Notes: a model not told the origin generated them from the letters alone. A DNA stretch of 52,606 nt from Planctomycetota bacterium (GCA_027296055.1 JAPUJT010000079.1:1-52606); one strand, 5' to 3'. Shown: positions 23,503-32,440, numbered from the stretch's first letter. Translations and numbers: made by a program.

Positions 23503-25789
23503 GATCGAATACGACGTCGACGGGCTCCTGGAGGAGGGTTTCGTGGAGATCCCCGAGAGGGAGCTCGAGCCCTGGGGACCGTCGTACAAGGCCAAGGTGA
23601 TGGGTCAGCCCCTCGTTCGGGTCGACGGATACGACCGGGTGACGGGGAAGGCGAAGTACACGTACGACATCACTCTTCCCGGCATGCTGTTCGGCCGGGT
23701 CCTCCGCTGCCCCTCAGCCCACGCTCGCATCAAGAAGATCGATGTCAGCAAGGCCGCGGCCCTCGCCGGAGTGCATGCGGTGATCAGCTCCCACGAGGCC
23801 ACCGGTCAGGAGGCCGCTGTCTTCCGCAAGGAGCTGAATTACGCGGGCGAGATGGTCGCCGTCGTGGCGGCCGAGCAGGACGAGATAGCGGAAGACGCCG
23901 TCAACCTGATCGATGTCGAATACGAGGATCTCTCGTTCGTCGTCGATCACGAGTCGGGGGCAAGAGATGGCGCTCCGAAAGTCCGGGACAAGCCGACCCG
24001 CGGGCGCACCCGGGTCTATCCGAACCGTAGGTCCCACCCCCGTGGCGACGTGGAGAAGGGTCTCGCGGAGGCGGACGTCCAGGTCGACATGGCCTTCCGC
24101 ACTCAGGTGGCCATTCACGCCAGCCTCGAGGTTCACGGCAGCGTGGCCCGGTGGGATGGGGATCGGCTCACCGTCTGGGAGTCGACGCAGGGGGTCTTCC
24201 GGATACGCAAGCAGCTCTCGCAGTTCTTCCAGATCCCCGAGACGGATGTCCGGGTGATCATGAACTTCATGGGGGGAGGGTTCGGCAGCAAGCTGGGCCT
24301 TCGCAACCACACTCGCGCCTGCGCTCTCCTGGCGAGGAAGACGAAGCGGCCAGTGAAGCTGATGCTCGATCGGAGGGGGGATTTCGTCTCGACGGGAAAC
24401 CGTTCTGATTCCCTCCAGAAGATCCGAGGGGGCGCGAAGAAGGACGGATCCCTCACCGCCCTGCATCTTGTTGCGCAGGGAGCGGTCGGGATCGGAGGGG
24501 GCTTCGGGCCGGGGAGGCTGCTGCGTCAGCTCTATCGGTGCCCCAACGTGCGGACGGAAGAGACGGCGATCCGGATCCACGCGGGACCGTGGGCCCCCTT
24601 CCGGGCGCCGGGACACCCCGAGGGCTCCTTCGCCCTCGAGCAGGTGATGGACGTCCTCGCCGAAAAGGTGGGGATGGACCCGCTCGAGTTCCGCCGAAAG
24701 AACTTTGCCGATCGCGATCAGGAGAGGAATCAGCCTTACACTTCGAACCATCTCCTGGAGGCCTACGAGAAGGGGTCCAAGGCGATCGGATGGCAAAGAC
24801 GCCGGGTCCAACCAGGCTCCGATCCGGGGCCGAGGAAGCGCGGCCTCGGCATGGCCGCGCAGCTCTGGCACTCGGGAGGCGGGGCGCCGACGCGCGCGAC
24901 CGTCCGGATCCTCGACGGTGGGAAGGTCGAGGTCTTCACCGGAACCCAGGACATCGGGACCGGAACGAAGACGGCCGTCAGCATGGTCGTCGCCGAGGAG
25001 CTGGGACTGGAGATCCATGAGGTCCAGACCACCCTCGCCGACACGGGGGTCTGCCCCCCCGGACCTTCGAGTGGCGGCAGCCTCACGATCCCTTCGGTCC
25101 TGCCGGCCGTCCGGGCAGCCGCCGCCGACGCAAAAGGAAACCTCTTCGCGATGGCGAAGGAGGAGCTAGGAGACGTCGAGGCGAAGAGCGTGACCATCCA
25201 GGGCAAGGAGGCGGTGCTTCAGCCCTCGGGCAAGAAAGTGGCCATCTCCATCCTTTCGAACAAGGCGGGCGGCCCGATCGAGGGGGCGGGGTCGCGCGGT
25301 CCCAACCCCAAGGGATACTCGATCAACTCCCACGGTGCCCAGTTCGCCGAGGTGGAGGTCGACACGGAGACGGGTCTCGTGAAAGTCATCAAGATCGTCG
25401 CCGCCCACGAAGCGGGCCGGGTCGTCAATCAGGCCATGTTCGAAAATCAGGTCGAAGGCGGGGTGATCCAGGGCCTCGGCTTCGCCCTGCTCGAAGAAAG
25501 GGTGATGGACAGGGAGACGGGGCGCATGGTGAACCCGAACATGCACGATTACCGCCTCCCGACGATCTCGGAGATTCCGGAGATAGAGGTCATCGCGATC
25601 AATCGGCCCGATGCCCTTGCCAACAATGTCGGGGCGAAGGGGCTCGGCGAGCCCCCGATCATCCCCACTGCGGGTGCGATCGCCAATGCCGTCTACAACG
25701 CCATCGGGGTCCGCATTGCGGAGATTCCCTTCACGCCGGAGAGGGTCCTGGGGGCCCTGGAGAAGGAGCGGAAGGAGGAAGACCGATGA
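23483..25789 (+). CDS. Aldehyde/xanthine dehydrogenase molybdopterin-binding subunit
   Basis: A 768-residue catalytic subunit carrying the molybdenum cofactor. Family landmarks are RVDGYDRVTGKAKYTYD, NFMGGGFGSK, WAPFRAPGHPEG, TGTQDIGTGTKT and the terminal active-site Glu in KGLGEPPIIPTAG. The ATG at 23483, preceded by GGGAGGGGG, lies within the end of the small subunit gene. The motifs fit an aldehyde or CO-dehydrogenase-like oxidoreductase better than xanthine dehydrogenase, but the substrate is not determinable. No XdhC/PaoD-type maturation gene is in the window. Confidence 0.9.
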   Translation: MPKNIIKIEYDVDGLLEEGFVEIPERELEPWGPSYKAKVMGQPLVRVDGYDRVTGKAKYTYDITLPGMLFGRVLRCPSAHARIKKIDVSKAAALAGVHAVISSHEATGQEAAVFRKELNYAGEMVAVVAAEQDEIAEDAVNLIDVEYEDLSFVVDHESGARDGAPKVRDKPTRGRTRVYPNRRSHPRGDVEKGLAEADVQVDMAFRTQVAIHASLEVHGSVARWDGDRLTVWESTQGVFRIRKQLSQFFQIPETDVRVIMNFMGGGFGSKLGLRNHTRACALLARKTKRPVKLMLDRRGDFVSTGNRSDSLQKIRGGAKKDGSLTALHLVAQGAVGIGGGFGPGRLLRQLYRCPNVRTEETAIRIHAGPWAPFRAPGHPEGSFALEQVMDVLAEKVGMDPLEFRRKNFADRDQERNQPYTSNHLLEAYEKGSKAIGWQRRRVQPGSDPGPRKRGLGMAAQLWHSGGGAPTRATVRILDGGKVEVFTGTQDIGTGTKTAVSMVVAEELGLEIHEVQTTLADTGVCPPGPSSGGSLTIPSVLPAVRAAAADAKGNLFAMAKEELGDVEAKSVTIQGKEAVLQPSGKKVAISILSNKAGGPIEGAGSRGPNPKGYSINSHGAQFAEVEVDTETGLVKVIKIVAAHEAGRVVNQAMFENQVEGGVIQGLGFALLEERVMDRETGRMVNPNMHDYRLPTISEIPEIEVIAINRPDALANNVGAKGLGEPPIIPTAGAIANAVYNAIGVRIAEIPFTPERVLGALEKERKEEDR

Positions 25790-26769
25790 GAGCCTTCGAG
25801 CACGTCGAGCCCCATTCGCTGGAGAACGCCATCTCCTTTCTCACGGATGATCGAGAGGAGGCGGTCGTGATGGCCGGCGGCACCGACCTGATCACCGAGA
25901 TGAGGGACCGGATCGCCGTCCCCGACCGGGTCGTGAACCTGAAGTCGATATCCGGACTGGATACCCTCGCGTTCGAGCCGGGGAAGGGTCTCACGATCGG
26001 CCCGCTCGTCACGTTGGCCCGCCTCGACAAGGACCCGACTGTTCGGGAGAAGTACGGCTGCCTCGCCGAGGGGGCTTCCGCGGCCGCGTCCCCGCAGATT
26101 CGCAACCAGGGGACGATCGGCGGCAACCTGTGCCAGAGACCGAGGTGTCCCTACTACCGCGACCCGGAGCTTTACTGCTTCAAGCGCGGCGGCGGGATCT
26201 GCTACGCCGAGAAGGGAGACAACCGATACCACTCTCTCTTCGGGGGAGGCCCCTCGCACATCGTCCACCCATCCGACACGGCCCCGCCCCTCGTTGCCCT
26301 CAGGGCAATCCTGCAGATCGTGGGCCCCGAGGGGAAGCGGGGCGTCGCCATAGGCGACTTCTTCACGCTCCCCGAGGTCGATCCGATGCGCGAAAATATC
26401 CTCGAGCCGAACGAGGTCGTCGCCGAGATTCGCCTGGACGATCCGCCCGCCGGACTGCGAAGCGCCTACATCAAGGCCACACAACGTGGCTCATGGGACT
26501 TCGCTCTCGTGAGCGCCGCGTGCGTTCTCGACTTCGAGGGAGGCGTCTGCAGCAACGCGCGGATAGTGCTCGGGGGCGTGGCGCCCATTCCTTGGCGGGT
26601 CGAGAAGGCGGAGGGGGCCCTCGTGGGCAAGCGGATCGACGAGAAGTCGGCGGCGGAGGCGGCCGAACTGGCCTTCGAGGGGGCGAAGCCAATGAGCGGC
26701 AACCGCTACAAGATCCCCCTCGGCAAGGCGATCGTCAAGCGGACGATCCTCCGCTGCGCTCCGCAGTAG
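25786..26769 (+). CDS. Aldehyde oxidoreductase FAD-binding subunit with extra [4Fe-4S] site (PaoB-like)
   Basis: A 327-residue FAD subunit that passes electrons from the iron-sulfur subunit. FAD-binding motifs are AGGTDLITEMR at 30-40 and NQGTIGGNLCQ at 108-117. Immediately after come Cys116, 121, 131 and 139 (CQRPRCPYYRDPELYCF and GGGIC). Such an insertion binds a [4Fe-4S] cluster in PaoB-type subunits and is absent from plain xanthine dehydrogenase FAD subunits. It overlaps the large subunit by 4 bases. Confidence 0.9.
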   Translation: MRAFEHVEPHSLENAISFLTDDREEAVVMAGGTDLITEMRDRIAVPDRVVNLKSISGLDTLAFEPGKGLTIGPLVTLARLDKDPTVREKYGCLAEGASAAASPQIRNQGTIGGNLCQRPRCPYYRDPELYCFKRGGGICYAEKGDNRYHSLFGGGPSHIVHPSDTAPPLVALRAILQIVGPEGKRGVAIGDFFTLPEVDPMRENILEPNEVVAEIRLDDPPAGLRSAYIKATQRGSWDFALVSAACVLDFEGGVCSNARIVLGGVAPIPWRVEKAEGALVGKRIDEKSAAEAAELAFEGAKPMSGNRYKIPLGKAIVKRTILRCAPQ

Positions 26770-26779
26770 CTCTCGGGCC

Positions 26780-27505
26780 ATGCCCACTCATCGGATCTTT
26801 GCCATCTCATTGGTCATCGCGACCTGCTCCGGCTGTCAGACGACGGTCGGCAACTACCTTTCGAACCGCGTCCGGGATTTCGGCGAGTGCTTTCGCCTAC
26901 AGGCCGGCGCGGGGCTCGGACTCGGCGTGGCCGTCCGCGCGGCGGGCCTCGCTGACGTCGGGGTGGCCGTCGCATCCTACCCGCGTCGATATGGGGTGGG
27001 ATGGGTTTACGGGAATGGTTACGCTGCGGGATGGGGCGAGACAGGACAGGGATGGGACGGCGAGGTGGAAGTATCCGGTATCTTGTGGCTCGTTCCCGGC
27101 GGGAGCTTTATCGGCGCCTCCGTCGTGAACTGGTCGACGTTTCACTGGCGCATCGAGGATGCACCGAACCAGACCCTGAACCCCACCTATTCACAGCACT
27201 CCTGCTACTCGCTCCTGCCCGCCGCTTTCGCGAAGGTGGGGCCGGAACTGAACCACGCGGCCGAGGCAAAGCCCCTGGCGATGGACAAGCATCCCTGGCT
27301 ATGGTCCGGCAAAGCCCACGAAGTCGCGCCGACGGCCCGCATCCACGCCTTCGACATCGAAGCGAGCCTCTACGCGGGGATCGTTTACCTGAAGGCCGGC
27401 TTCAGCCCGGGAGAGCTCGCCGACTTCCTCCTCGGCTGGTTCGGGGCGGACATCGCCGGGGATGATCGAGCCCTGAACTCTTCCGAAGGGGGCCCCCTAC
27501 CGTGA
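26780..27505 (+). CDS. Lipoprotein of unknown function, tandem paralogue 1
   Basis: A 241-residue predicted lipoprotein with lipobox CSGC (Cys19) followed by QTTVGNYLSNR and DFGECFRLQAGAGLGLGV. It ends with FDIEASLYAGIVYLKAGFSPGELADFLLGWFG. The Gly-rich, alternating hydrophobic pattern suggests a beta-structured outer-membrane-associated protein. No enzymatic motif. It follows the oxidoreductase genes after 10 bases and overlaps its paralogue as GTGA. It may belong to the same transcript. Confidence 0.75.
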   Translation: MPTHRIFAISLVIATCSGCQTTVGNYLSNRVRDFGECFRLQAGAGLGLGVAVRAAGLADVGVAVASYPRRYGVGWVYGNGYAAGWGETGQGWDGEVEVSGILWLVPGGSFIGASVVNWSTFHWRIEDAPNQTLNPTYSQHSCYSLLPAAFAKVGPELNHAAEAKPLAMDKHPWLWSGKAHEVAPTARIHAFDIEASLYAGIVYLKAGFSPGELADFLLGWFGADIAGDDRALNSSEGGPLP

Positions 27506-28230
27506 AATGGCGCCTCACGATTCTCGTCGCCCTTGCGCTCTGCGGAGCGGGTTGCCAGACGACCGTCGGGAACTATCTAGCCAACCGCGGTCGCGACCTG
27601 GGAGAGTGCTTCCGGTTGGAAGTAGGGGGGGGATTCGGGTTAGGGGTCAGCGTAAAGGCGGCGGGTATCGTGCATCTAGGGATGGCGGGGGCGGTCGTGC
27701 CGCGCCTTTACGGCGCTGGCTGGAACTACGGGAAAGGGCACGCCTTCGGGCATGGGTATCGGGCCTGGTGGTGGGACTGGGACATTGATCTGACGATGGC
27801 TTCGCCCGTCTGGGGCACCCTGGCTGCCTTCGATCTGCTCCCGCCCGTCCACCCGGAGACGAACCAGGTGGTCCCGTTCCATGTGCGCTTCCGGACGCCC
27901 CGTCCGATGCCGACGATGGGTACGGAGGTCGAGCACGCGTGCTGGGCTATCGTCCCTCCCCTGCTGATACCTGACGAGCTCCCGCATCAGGCCCTGTTCG
28001 GCCCCCAGACGCGTGAAGAGGAACGGCGAGCCCGCGTCCACGACTTCGACATCGAGGTGGCCGTCTACGCGGGGTTCGTCTACGCGAGGGCGGGATTCAG
28101 CCCCGGGGAATTCGCCGATTTCATCCTGGGATGGTTCGGGGTCGACCTGGCCCACGACGATCGCCCGATAGGCACACCAGGGACCGAAGAGGACCTCGGT
28201 GGGATCGGGGACAATGGAGATGATTCCTAG
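27502..28230 (+). CDS. Lipoprotein of unknown function, tandem paralogue 2
   Basis: A 242-residue lipoprotein with lipobox GAGC (Cys18) and the same block QTTVGNYLANR, DLGECFRLEVGGGFGLGV and, at the C-terminus, HDFDIEVAVYAGFVYARAG then FSPGEFADFILGWFG. The ends are conserved with the preceding gene while the middle (residues about 75-160, rich in Trp and Pro) has diverged. It starts with GTG inside the stop of its neighbour. Function unknown. Confidence 0.75.
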   Translation: MKWRLTILVALALCGAGCQTTVGNYLANRGRDLGECFRLEVGGGFGLGVSVKAAGIVHLGMAGAVVPRLYGAGWNYGKGHAFGHGYRAWWWDWDIDLTMASPVWGTLAAFDLLPPVHPETNQVVPFHVRFRTPRPMPTMGTEVEHACWAIVPPLLIPDELPHQALFGPQTREEERRARVHDFDIEVAVYAGFVYARAGFSPGEFADFILGWFGVDLAHDDRPIGTPGTEEDLGGIGDNGDDS

Positions 28231-28245
28231 TCGCTCGGGAGAGCG

Positions 28246-29808
28246 TCAGCCGACTTTTTTCGAGATGGTTTTCGCCTGGAGGAAGAGGAGGAGATAATCC
28301 CGGCCGCCCGCCTTCGAGTCGGTCCCCGACATATTGAACCCGCCGAACGGGTGCGCACCGACGAACGCGCCGGTGCACTTCCGGTTGAAGTAGAGATTCC
28401 CGACGTGAAACTCATCCCTCGCCCGATCGATCTTTTCCTGGTTGGTCGTGTAGACGGAGCCGGTGAGGCCGTAATCGGTCCCGTTGGCGATCTCGAGGGC
28501 GTGATCGAAATCGTTCGCCTTGATCACCGCCAGGACGGGACCGAAGATCTCCTCCTGCGCGATCCGGGCATCCTCGGGGACGTCCTGGATCACCGTCGGT
28601 TCGACGAAGTATCCATCCCCCTCCGCCTGGCCGCCGCCGGCGATGACCTTTCCCTCCCCCTTGCCGATCTCGATGTAATCCAGGATCGATTTCATTGCCC
28701 GCTCGTTGATGACCGGACCGACGTTGTTCGATTCGACGACCGTGGGGCCGACCTTCAGCGTGCTCATCGAATCCCTCAATTTGGTGAGAAACTCGTCGTA
28801 GATCGCTGCGTCCACGATAGCCCGGGAGCAGGCGGAGCACTTCTGGCCCTGGTAACCGAAGGCGGATGAGAGCACTCCCTGGACTGCATCATCGATGTTC
28901 GCCTCCTTATCCACGATGATCGCGTCCTTCCCTCCCATCTCCACGACGACCCGCTTGATCCACTTCTGGCCCGGGGGCGCCTTGGCGGCCTTCTCGTTGA
29001 TCCCCAGACCGACAGCCTTGGACCCGGTGAACGCGACAAAACGGGTCTTCGGATTTCCCACGAGTGTCTCTCCGACGAGGGAGCCGGGCCCCGTCAGATA
29101 GTTGAGGACACCGGCAGGGACGCCGGCTTCCTCCATGATCAACATGTACTGATAACCCACGCCCGGGGAATCGCTGGATGGCTTCAAGACCACGGTGTTC
29201 CCCGCCACGATCGCGGCGGAGCTCATGCCGCAGAGGATCGCGTTGGGGAAATTCCACGGCGGGATCACGACGCCGGCCCCGAGCGGGATGTAGATCAGCT
29301 CGTTTTCCTCGCCCGCGACCTGGGTCAGCGGATGGCCGGCCGCATATCGGAGCATCTCCCTGCCGTAGAATTCGAGGAAGTCGATCGACTCCGCCGTCTC
29401 TCCGTCAGCCTCGGCCCACGACTTCCCTACCTCCAGCACCATCCAGGCGTTCATCGTGTGCCGCCGATCCCGCATGATCTGGGCCGCCCGGAAGAGGAGG
29501 TTCGCTCTCTTCTCTGCGGGAGTCCTCGACCAGGACGAGAAAGCATCGTTGGCCGCTTCGAGCGCCTTGCCGGCGAGCGGGGGTGTGGCCTTCTGGAAGC
29601 GTCCCAGGATCTGCGATGGGTCTGAGGGGTTCAGGGAGTCGAACGTCTGCCCCGGACTTATCCGCTCTCCACCGATGACCAGGGGATAGGATTCGCCGGC
29701 CTTCTTCGCCACCTCGGCGAGGGCCTCTTCCATCGCCTCTCGGATTTCCTTCCTCGAGTAATCCAGAAACGACTCGTTGCGAAACTCGGTAACAACTCCG
29801 GAAACCAT
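28246..29808 (-). CDS. pruA: L-glutamate gamma-semialdehyde dehydrogenase (1-pyrroline-5-carboxylate dehydrogenase)
   Basis: Oxidises glutamate semialdehyde to glutamate, the second step of proline catabolism. The 520-residue aldehyde dehydrogenase has PPWNFPNAILCGM, the active-site Glu in VVEMGGKDAIIVD, the catalytic Cys in YQGQKCSACSR, EEIFGPVLAVI, and the C-terminal NRKCTGAFVGAHPFGGFNMSGTDSKAGG (positions about 475-502), typical of the RocA/PruA single-function type. No proline dehydrogenase gene is nearby. It has a textbook ribosome binding site, AAGGAGGT, 5 bases from the ATG, and a strong promoter upstream, so high expression is likely. Confidence 0.92.
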   Translation of the reverse strand: MVSGVVTEFRNESFLDYSRKEIREAMEEALAEVAKKAGESYPLVIGGERISPGQTFDSLNPSDPSQILGRFQKATPPLAGKALEAANDAFSSWSRTPAEKRANLLFRAAQIMRDRRHTMNAWMVLEVGKSWAEADGETAESIDFLEFYGREMLRYAAGHPLTQVAGEENELIYIPLGAGVVIPPWNFPNAILCGMSSAAIVAGNTVVLKPSSDSPGVGYQYMLIMEEAGVPAGVLNYLTGPGSLVGETLVGNPKTRFVAFTGSKAVGLGINEKAAKAPPGQKWIKRVVVEMGGKDAIIVDKEANIDDAVQGVLSSAFGYQGQKCSACSRAIVDAAIYDEFLTKLRDSMSTLKVGPTVVESNNVGPVINERAMKSILDYIEIGKGEGKVIAGGGQAEGDGYFVEPTVIQDVPEDARIAQEEIFGPVLAVIKANDFDHALEIANGTDYGLTGSVYTTNQEKIDRARDEFHVGNLYFNRKCTGAFVGAHPFGGFNMSGTDSKAGGRDYLLLFLQAKTISKKVG

Positions 29809-29868
29809 GAGGACCTCCTTCGAGCGAGCGTGCGTCGGCGGCTTGTCGTCCGGGTCGGAGAGGTGTGG

Positions 29869-29897
29869 ATATTAGCAGTCACTCACAGAAGTGTCAA
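29869..29897 (-). promoter_or_regulatory. Strong putative promoter of pruA
   Basis: On the minus strand a perfect TTGACA (29892-29897), a 17-base spacer and TAATAT (29869-29874), about 60 bases from the pruA start. Confidence 0.6.
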
Positions 29898-29951
29898 AGT
29901 GAGGCTCTGGGCCTCTCCGTAAGGTGCCGTAGCGTCCGGGCTTGAACCCCA

Positions 29952-29979
29952 TTGCAAAGGCTTCCGGGTGTGCTAGAAT
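29952..29979 (+). promoter_or_regulatory. Putative promoter of the B12-binding radical SAM gene
   Basis: TTGCAA (29952-29957), a 16-base spacer and TAGAAT (29974-29979, 5/6). A perfect inverted repeat begins at the next base. Confidence 0.5.
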
Positions 29980-29999
29980 CCCCGGTTACGTTACCGGGG
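29980..29999 (+). repeat. Perfect 7-bp inverted repeat at the predicted transcript start
   Basis: CCCCGGT (29980-29986), loop TACGTT, ACCGGGG (29993-29999). Placed directly after the -10 box, it is either an operator or a 5'-terminal mRNA hairpin. There is no T-run, so it is not a terminator. Confidence 0.6.
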
Positions 30000-30081
30000 C
30001 CCCGGGAGTCCCCCCCCCAGGGGGAGTGCGGCTGGTTTCCCTTGCTCGACCGGGGTGCTTTCCCAGAAAGGACGGACCTTC

Positions 30082-31668
30082 ATGAAGGTCTTTTTCATAT
30101 TTCCCAACCTCAACACGGTCGAGGGATTCAATCACGGAGTCGCCGATCTCTCCGGAGGGCTCAAGGCGCACGGGCACGAGACGAAGCTCCTGAACATCAA
30201 CGAGCATCTCTATCCGATCCCCACGAGTGCAGAGATCCTCAAGCTCGTCCGGGACTACCAGCCGGACGTCCTCTGCTTCTCGGTGATGACCCAGCAGTAC
30301 AAGTACGCCGTGAAGATCTCCAAGATGATCCGCGAGGAGTTTCCATCCGTCCCTCAGGTCTTCGGCGGAGTTCATGCATCGATGGTCCCGGAGGAAGTCG
30401 CGAAAGACGGATACTTCGACTACATCGGTGTCGGCGAGTGCGACAACGCCCTGCCGGAGCTGGTCGACAAGATGGCGGAAGGGAAAGACACGACCAATGT
30501 GCGCAACATCTGGGCGAAGAAGGAAGGCGGGGAGTGGGTGAGAAATCCCGTCGGCCCGTACCCGGACCTGAAGATCATCGCGCCGAAGGACTACGAGATC
30601 TTCGACCTGGAGCACATGCTCGTCGCCAAGAGCCATTGGCTGTCGATCCTCACCTCCCGGGGCTGCCCGTATCGCTGCACGTACTGCTTCAACCATGAGG
30701 TCACGGACCGGTACCGCGAGGAAGGCGGCTTTGCACCCAAGGACTACCTCCGCCACTATCCGATAGAGACGATCATCGGGGAGATCGAGGATCTCCACAA
30801 GAAGTACGACCCGATCTCGATGGTCATCTTCGATGACGACCTGTTCACTCTCAACAAGCAGTACGTGATCGATTTCTGCCGACAATACCAGAAGTCCTTC
30901 GTCAAGACGCCGTGGGTGGTCAATTCCCACGTCCAGACCTTCACCCGGCCTGTCGCCCAGGCGATGAAGGACGCCAACTGCCTGATCGCCAAGTTCGGCG
31001 TGGAGAGCGGCTCTCATCGAATCCGGAAAGAGGTGCTGGACCGGTACATGACGAACGAGAAGATCATCCAGGCCTTCGATATCGCCTACGAGGTAGGGCT
31101 GCACACGTCCGCCTTCCTGATGTTCGGGCTCCCGTACGAGACCCGGAAGGAGATCCAGGAGACGATCGACCTCATTGCCAGGATTCGAGCGGGCCGGTTC
31201 CGCTGGTCGATCTTCTTCCCGTTCCCGGGGACCAAGTCGCACAAGATCTGCATCGACGGCGATATGATCGACCAGGATCGGATGGACAACCTCGACAACT
31301 ACTTCGATGCATCCTGTCTGAAATTCGATCCTGACACCGACCTCTTCATCCGCAAGTGCCAGAAGGCCCTCAGCTGGTACATCAACGCCAAGAGCGATAT
31401 GCCGACGGCGGACTTCTACGCGAAGAAGGTGGAGGAGATCGAGAAGCTCAATCTGAAAGAGTGGGAGAAGAGGGCGCTCACGATCAAGGATGAGGACAAG
31501 GAATACTCGGACCGTTTCCTGAAAGAGGGGAAGGACCATTACGCCCTTCGCTACCTCGACGTGATGGCCGTCCGATCCACCTGGATCAAGTGGGAGGAAG
31601 ACCTGGAAAAGGAGAAGCCGCATGCGGCGAGGGAGTGGCGCTCCATACCCGCTCCCGCCCAAGCTTAG
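30082..31668 (+). CDS. B12-binding-domain radical SAM protein
   Basis: A 528-residue protein of the cobalamin-type radical SAM class. Residues 1-150 form a Rossmann-like B12-binding region (FIFPNLNTVEGFNHGVADLS, PDVLCFSVMTQQYKY, PQVFGGVHASMVPEEV, FDYIGVGECD). The usual DxHxxG lower-ligand motif is not obvious, so cobalamin binding may be base-off or absent. The SAM cluster motif is CPYRCTYC near residue 200, then FDDDLFTLN and FGVESGSHRIRKEVLDR. The C-terminal ~100 residues are charged and helical. Substrate unknown; candidates include methylation or ring-forming reactions. The ATG at 30082 has AAAGGA upstream. A strong terminator follows. Confidence 0.85.
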   Translation: MKVFFIFPNLNTVEGFNHGVADLSGGLKAHGHETKLLNINEHLYPIPTSAEILKLVRDYQPDVLCFSVMTQQYKYAVKISKMIREEFPSVPQVFGGVHASMVPEEVAKDGYFDYIGVGECDNALPELVDKMAEGKDTTNVRNIWAKKEGGEWVRNPVGPYPDLKIIAPKDYEIFDLEHMLVAKSHWLSILTSRGCPYRCTYCFNHEVTDRYREEGGFAPKDYLRHYPIETIIGEIEDLHKKYDPISMVIFDDDLFTLNKQYVIDFCRQYQKSFVKTPWVVNSHVQTFTRPVAQAMKDANCLIAKFGVESGSHRIRKEVLDRYMTNEKIIQAFDIAYEVGLHTSAFLMFGLPYETRKEIQETIDLIARIRAGRFRWSIFFPFPGTKSHKICIDGDMIDQDRMDNLDNYFDASCLKFDPDTDLFIRKCQKALSWYINAKSDMPTADFYAKKVEEIEKLNLKEWEKRALTIKDEDKEYSDRFLKEGKDHYALRYLDVMAVRSTWIKWEEDLEKEKPHAAREWRSIPAPAQA

Positions 31669-31693
31669 TCTTCCGACGATTCGAAATACCTGG

Positions 31694-31720
31694 CCCCGCG
31701 CGAAAGCGCGGGGCTTTCTT
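31694..31720 (+). terminator. Rho-independent terminator
   Basis: CCCCGCGC (31694-31701), tetraloop GAAA, GCGCGGGG (31706-31713), then CTTTCTT. An 8-bp GC stem with a GNRA loop, 26 bases after the radical SAM stop. Confidence 0.85.
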
Positions 31721-31754
31721 GTTGATTCTGCGTTGGTTCTGCATTGACACGATC

Positions 31755-32384
31755 ATGATTTACCGGACTTTCCCCGTCGGCTCATTCCAGTGCAACTGCT
31801 CGCTCCTCGCCTGCGAGGAGACGAAGGAGGCGATCCTGATCGATCCGGGCGATGAGGCGGAGGAGATCCTCTCGGTCGTCCGCGAGCTCGGTGTGAAGGT
31901 CCTCTACGCGATCCACACCCATGCCCACCTCGACCATATCGGCGCCACGAGGAAGGTCTCGGAGGAGACCGGGTGCGAGATACTCCTCCACAAGGAAGAC
32001 CTCTTCCTCTACGAGAACCTCCCGATGCAGGCCTCCCTCTTCGGCCTCGAAGCGGAGGAGCCAACCCCCCCGCATCGATTTGTCGATGACGAGGAGGAAA
32101 TCATCTTCGGTAAATGTCGTCTCGAGGTGATCCACACCCCGGGACACACACCCGGGAGCATCTGCTTCCAGATGGAGGAGGCGGGACCGTCGCTGTTTAC
32201 CGGCGACACCCTTTTCCAGAACGGCATCGGACGGACTGATCTCTGGGGCGGTTCCTTCGAGAAGATCATCGACTCGATCAAGGGCCGCATTCTCCAGTTA
32301 GACGACGACACGGCCGTCCACCCCGGCCACGGCCCTTCCACGACCGTGGGCGATGAGCGTCGAAAGAACCCTTTCTTGATCTAG
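31755..32384 (+). CDS. MBL-fold hydrolase, glyoxalase II-like
   Basis: A 209-residue metallo-beta-lactamase-fold hydrolase. Metal ligands are HTHAHLDH near residue 55, HTPGHTPGS, the Asp in FTGDTLFQNGIGRTD and the final His in HPGHGPSTTVGDER. The pattern and size match the short YcbL/GloB-like group that hydrolyses thioesters such as S-lactoylglutathione or related compounds. I use the ATG at 31755 after the terminator; the longer frame back to 31590 crosses that terminator. Glutathione or other thiol use in this organism is not shown. Confidence 0.88.
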   Translation: MIYRTFPVGSFQCNCSLLACEETKEAILIDPGDEAEEILSVVRELGVKVLYAIHTHAHLDHIGATRKVSEETGCEILLHKEDLFLYENLPMQASLFGLEAEEPTPPHRFVDDEEEIIFGKCRLEVIHTPGHTPGSICFQMEEAGPSLFTGDTLFQNGIGRTDLWGGSFEKIIDSIKGRILQLDDDTAVHPGHGPSTTVGDERRKNPFLI

Positions 32385-32411
32385 ACATCAGCCCTCGATG
32401 GCGAGGACTCC

Positions 32412-32440
32412 TTGAGCCTCGGCGCGATCCGTGGTAAAAA
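32412..32440 (+). promoter_or_regulatory. Putative promoter of the SBBP-repeat protein gene
   Basis: TTGAGC (32412-32417), a 17-base spacer and TAAAAA (32435-32440). Its position supports translation from the GTG at 32514 rather than further upstream. Confidence 0.4.

Noticed and set aside
29980..29999. Terminator for a gene upstream on the plus strand
   Set aside because: No T-run follows and the upstream gene is on the other strand; the hairpin is adjacent to a promoter instead.
30000..30081. Cobalamin riboswitch ahead of the B12-type radical SAM gene
   Set aside because: The leader is under 100 bases and no B12-box-like sequence was seen.
29986..31662. Long minus-strand open frame opposite the B12-type radical SAM gene
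   Set aside because: Shadow of a well-supported gene, with His/Asp/Leu-rich composition and no motif.
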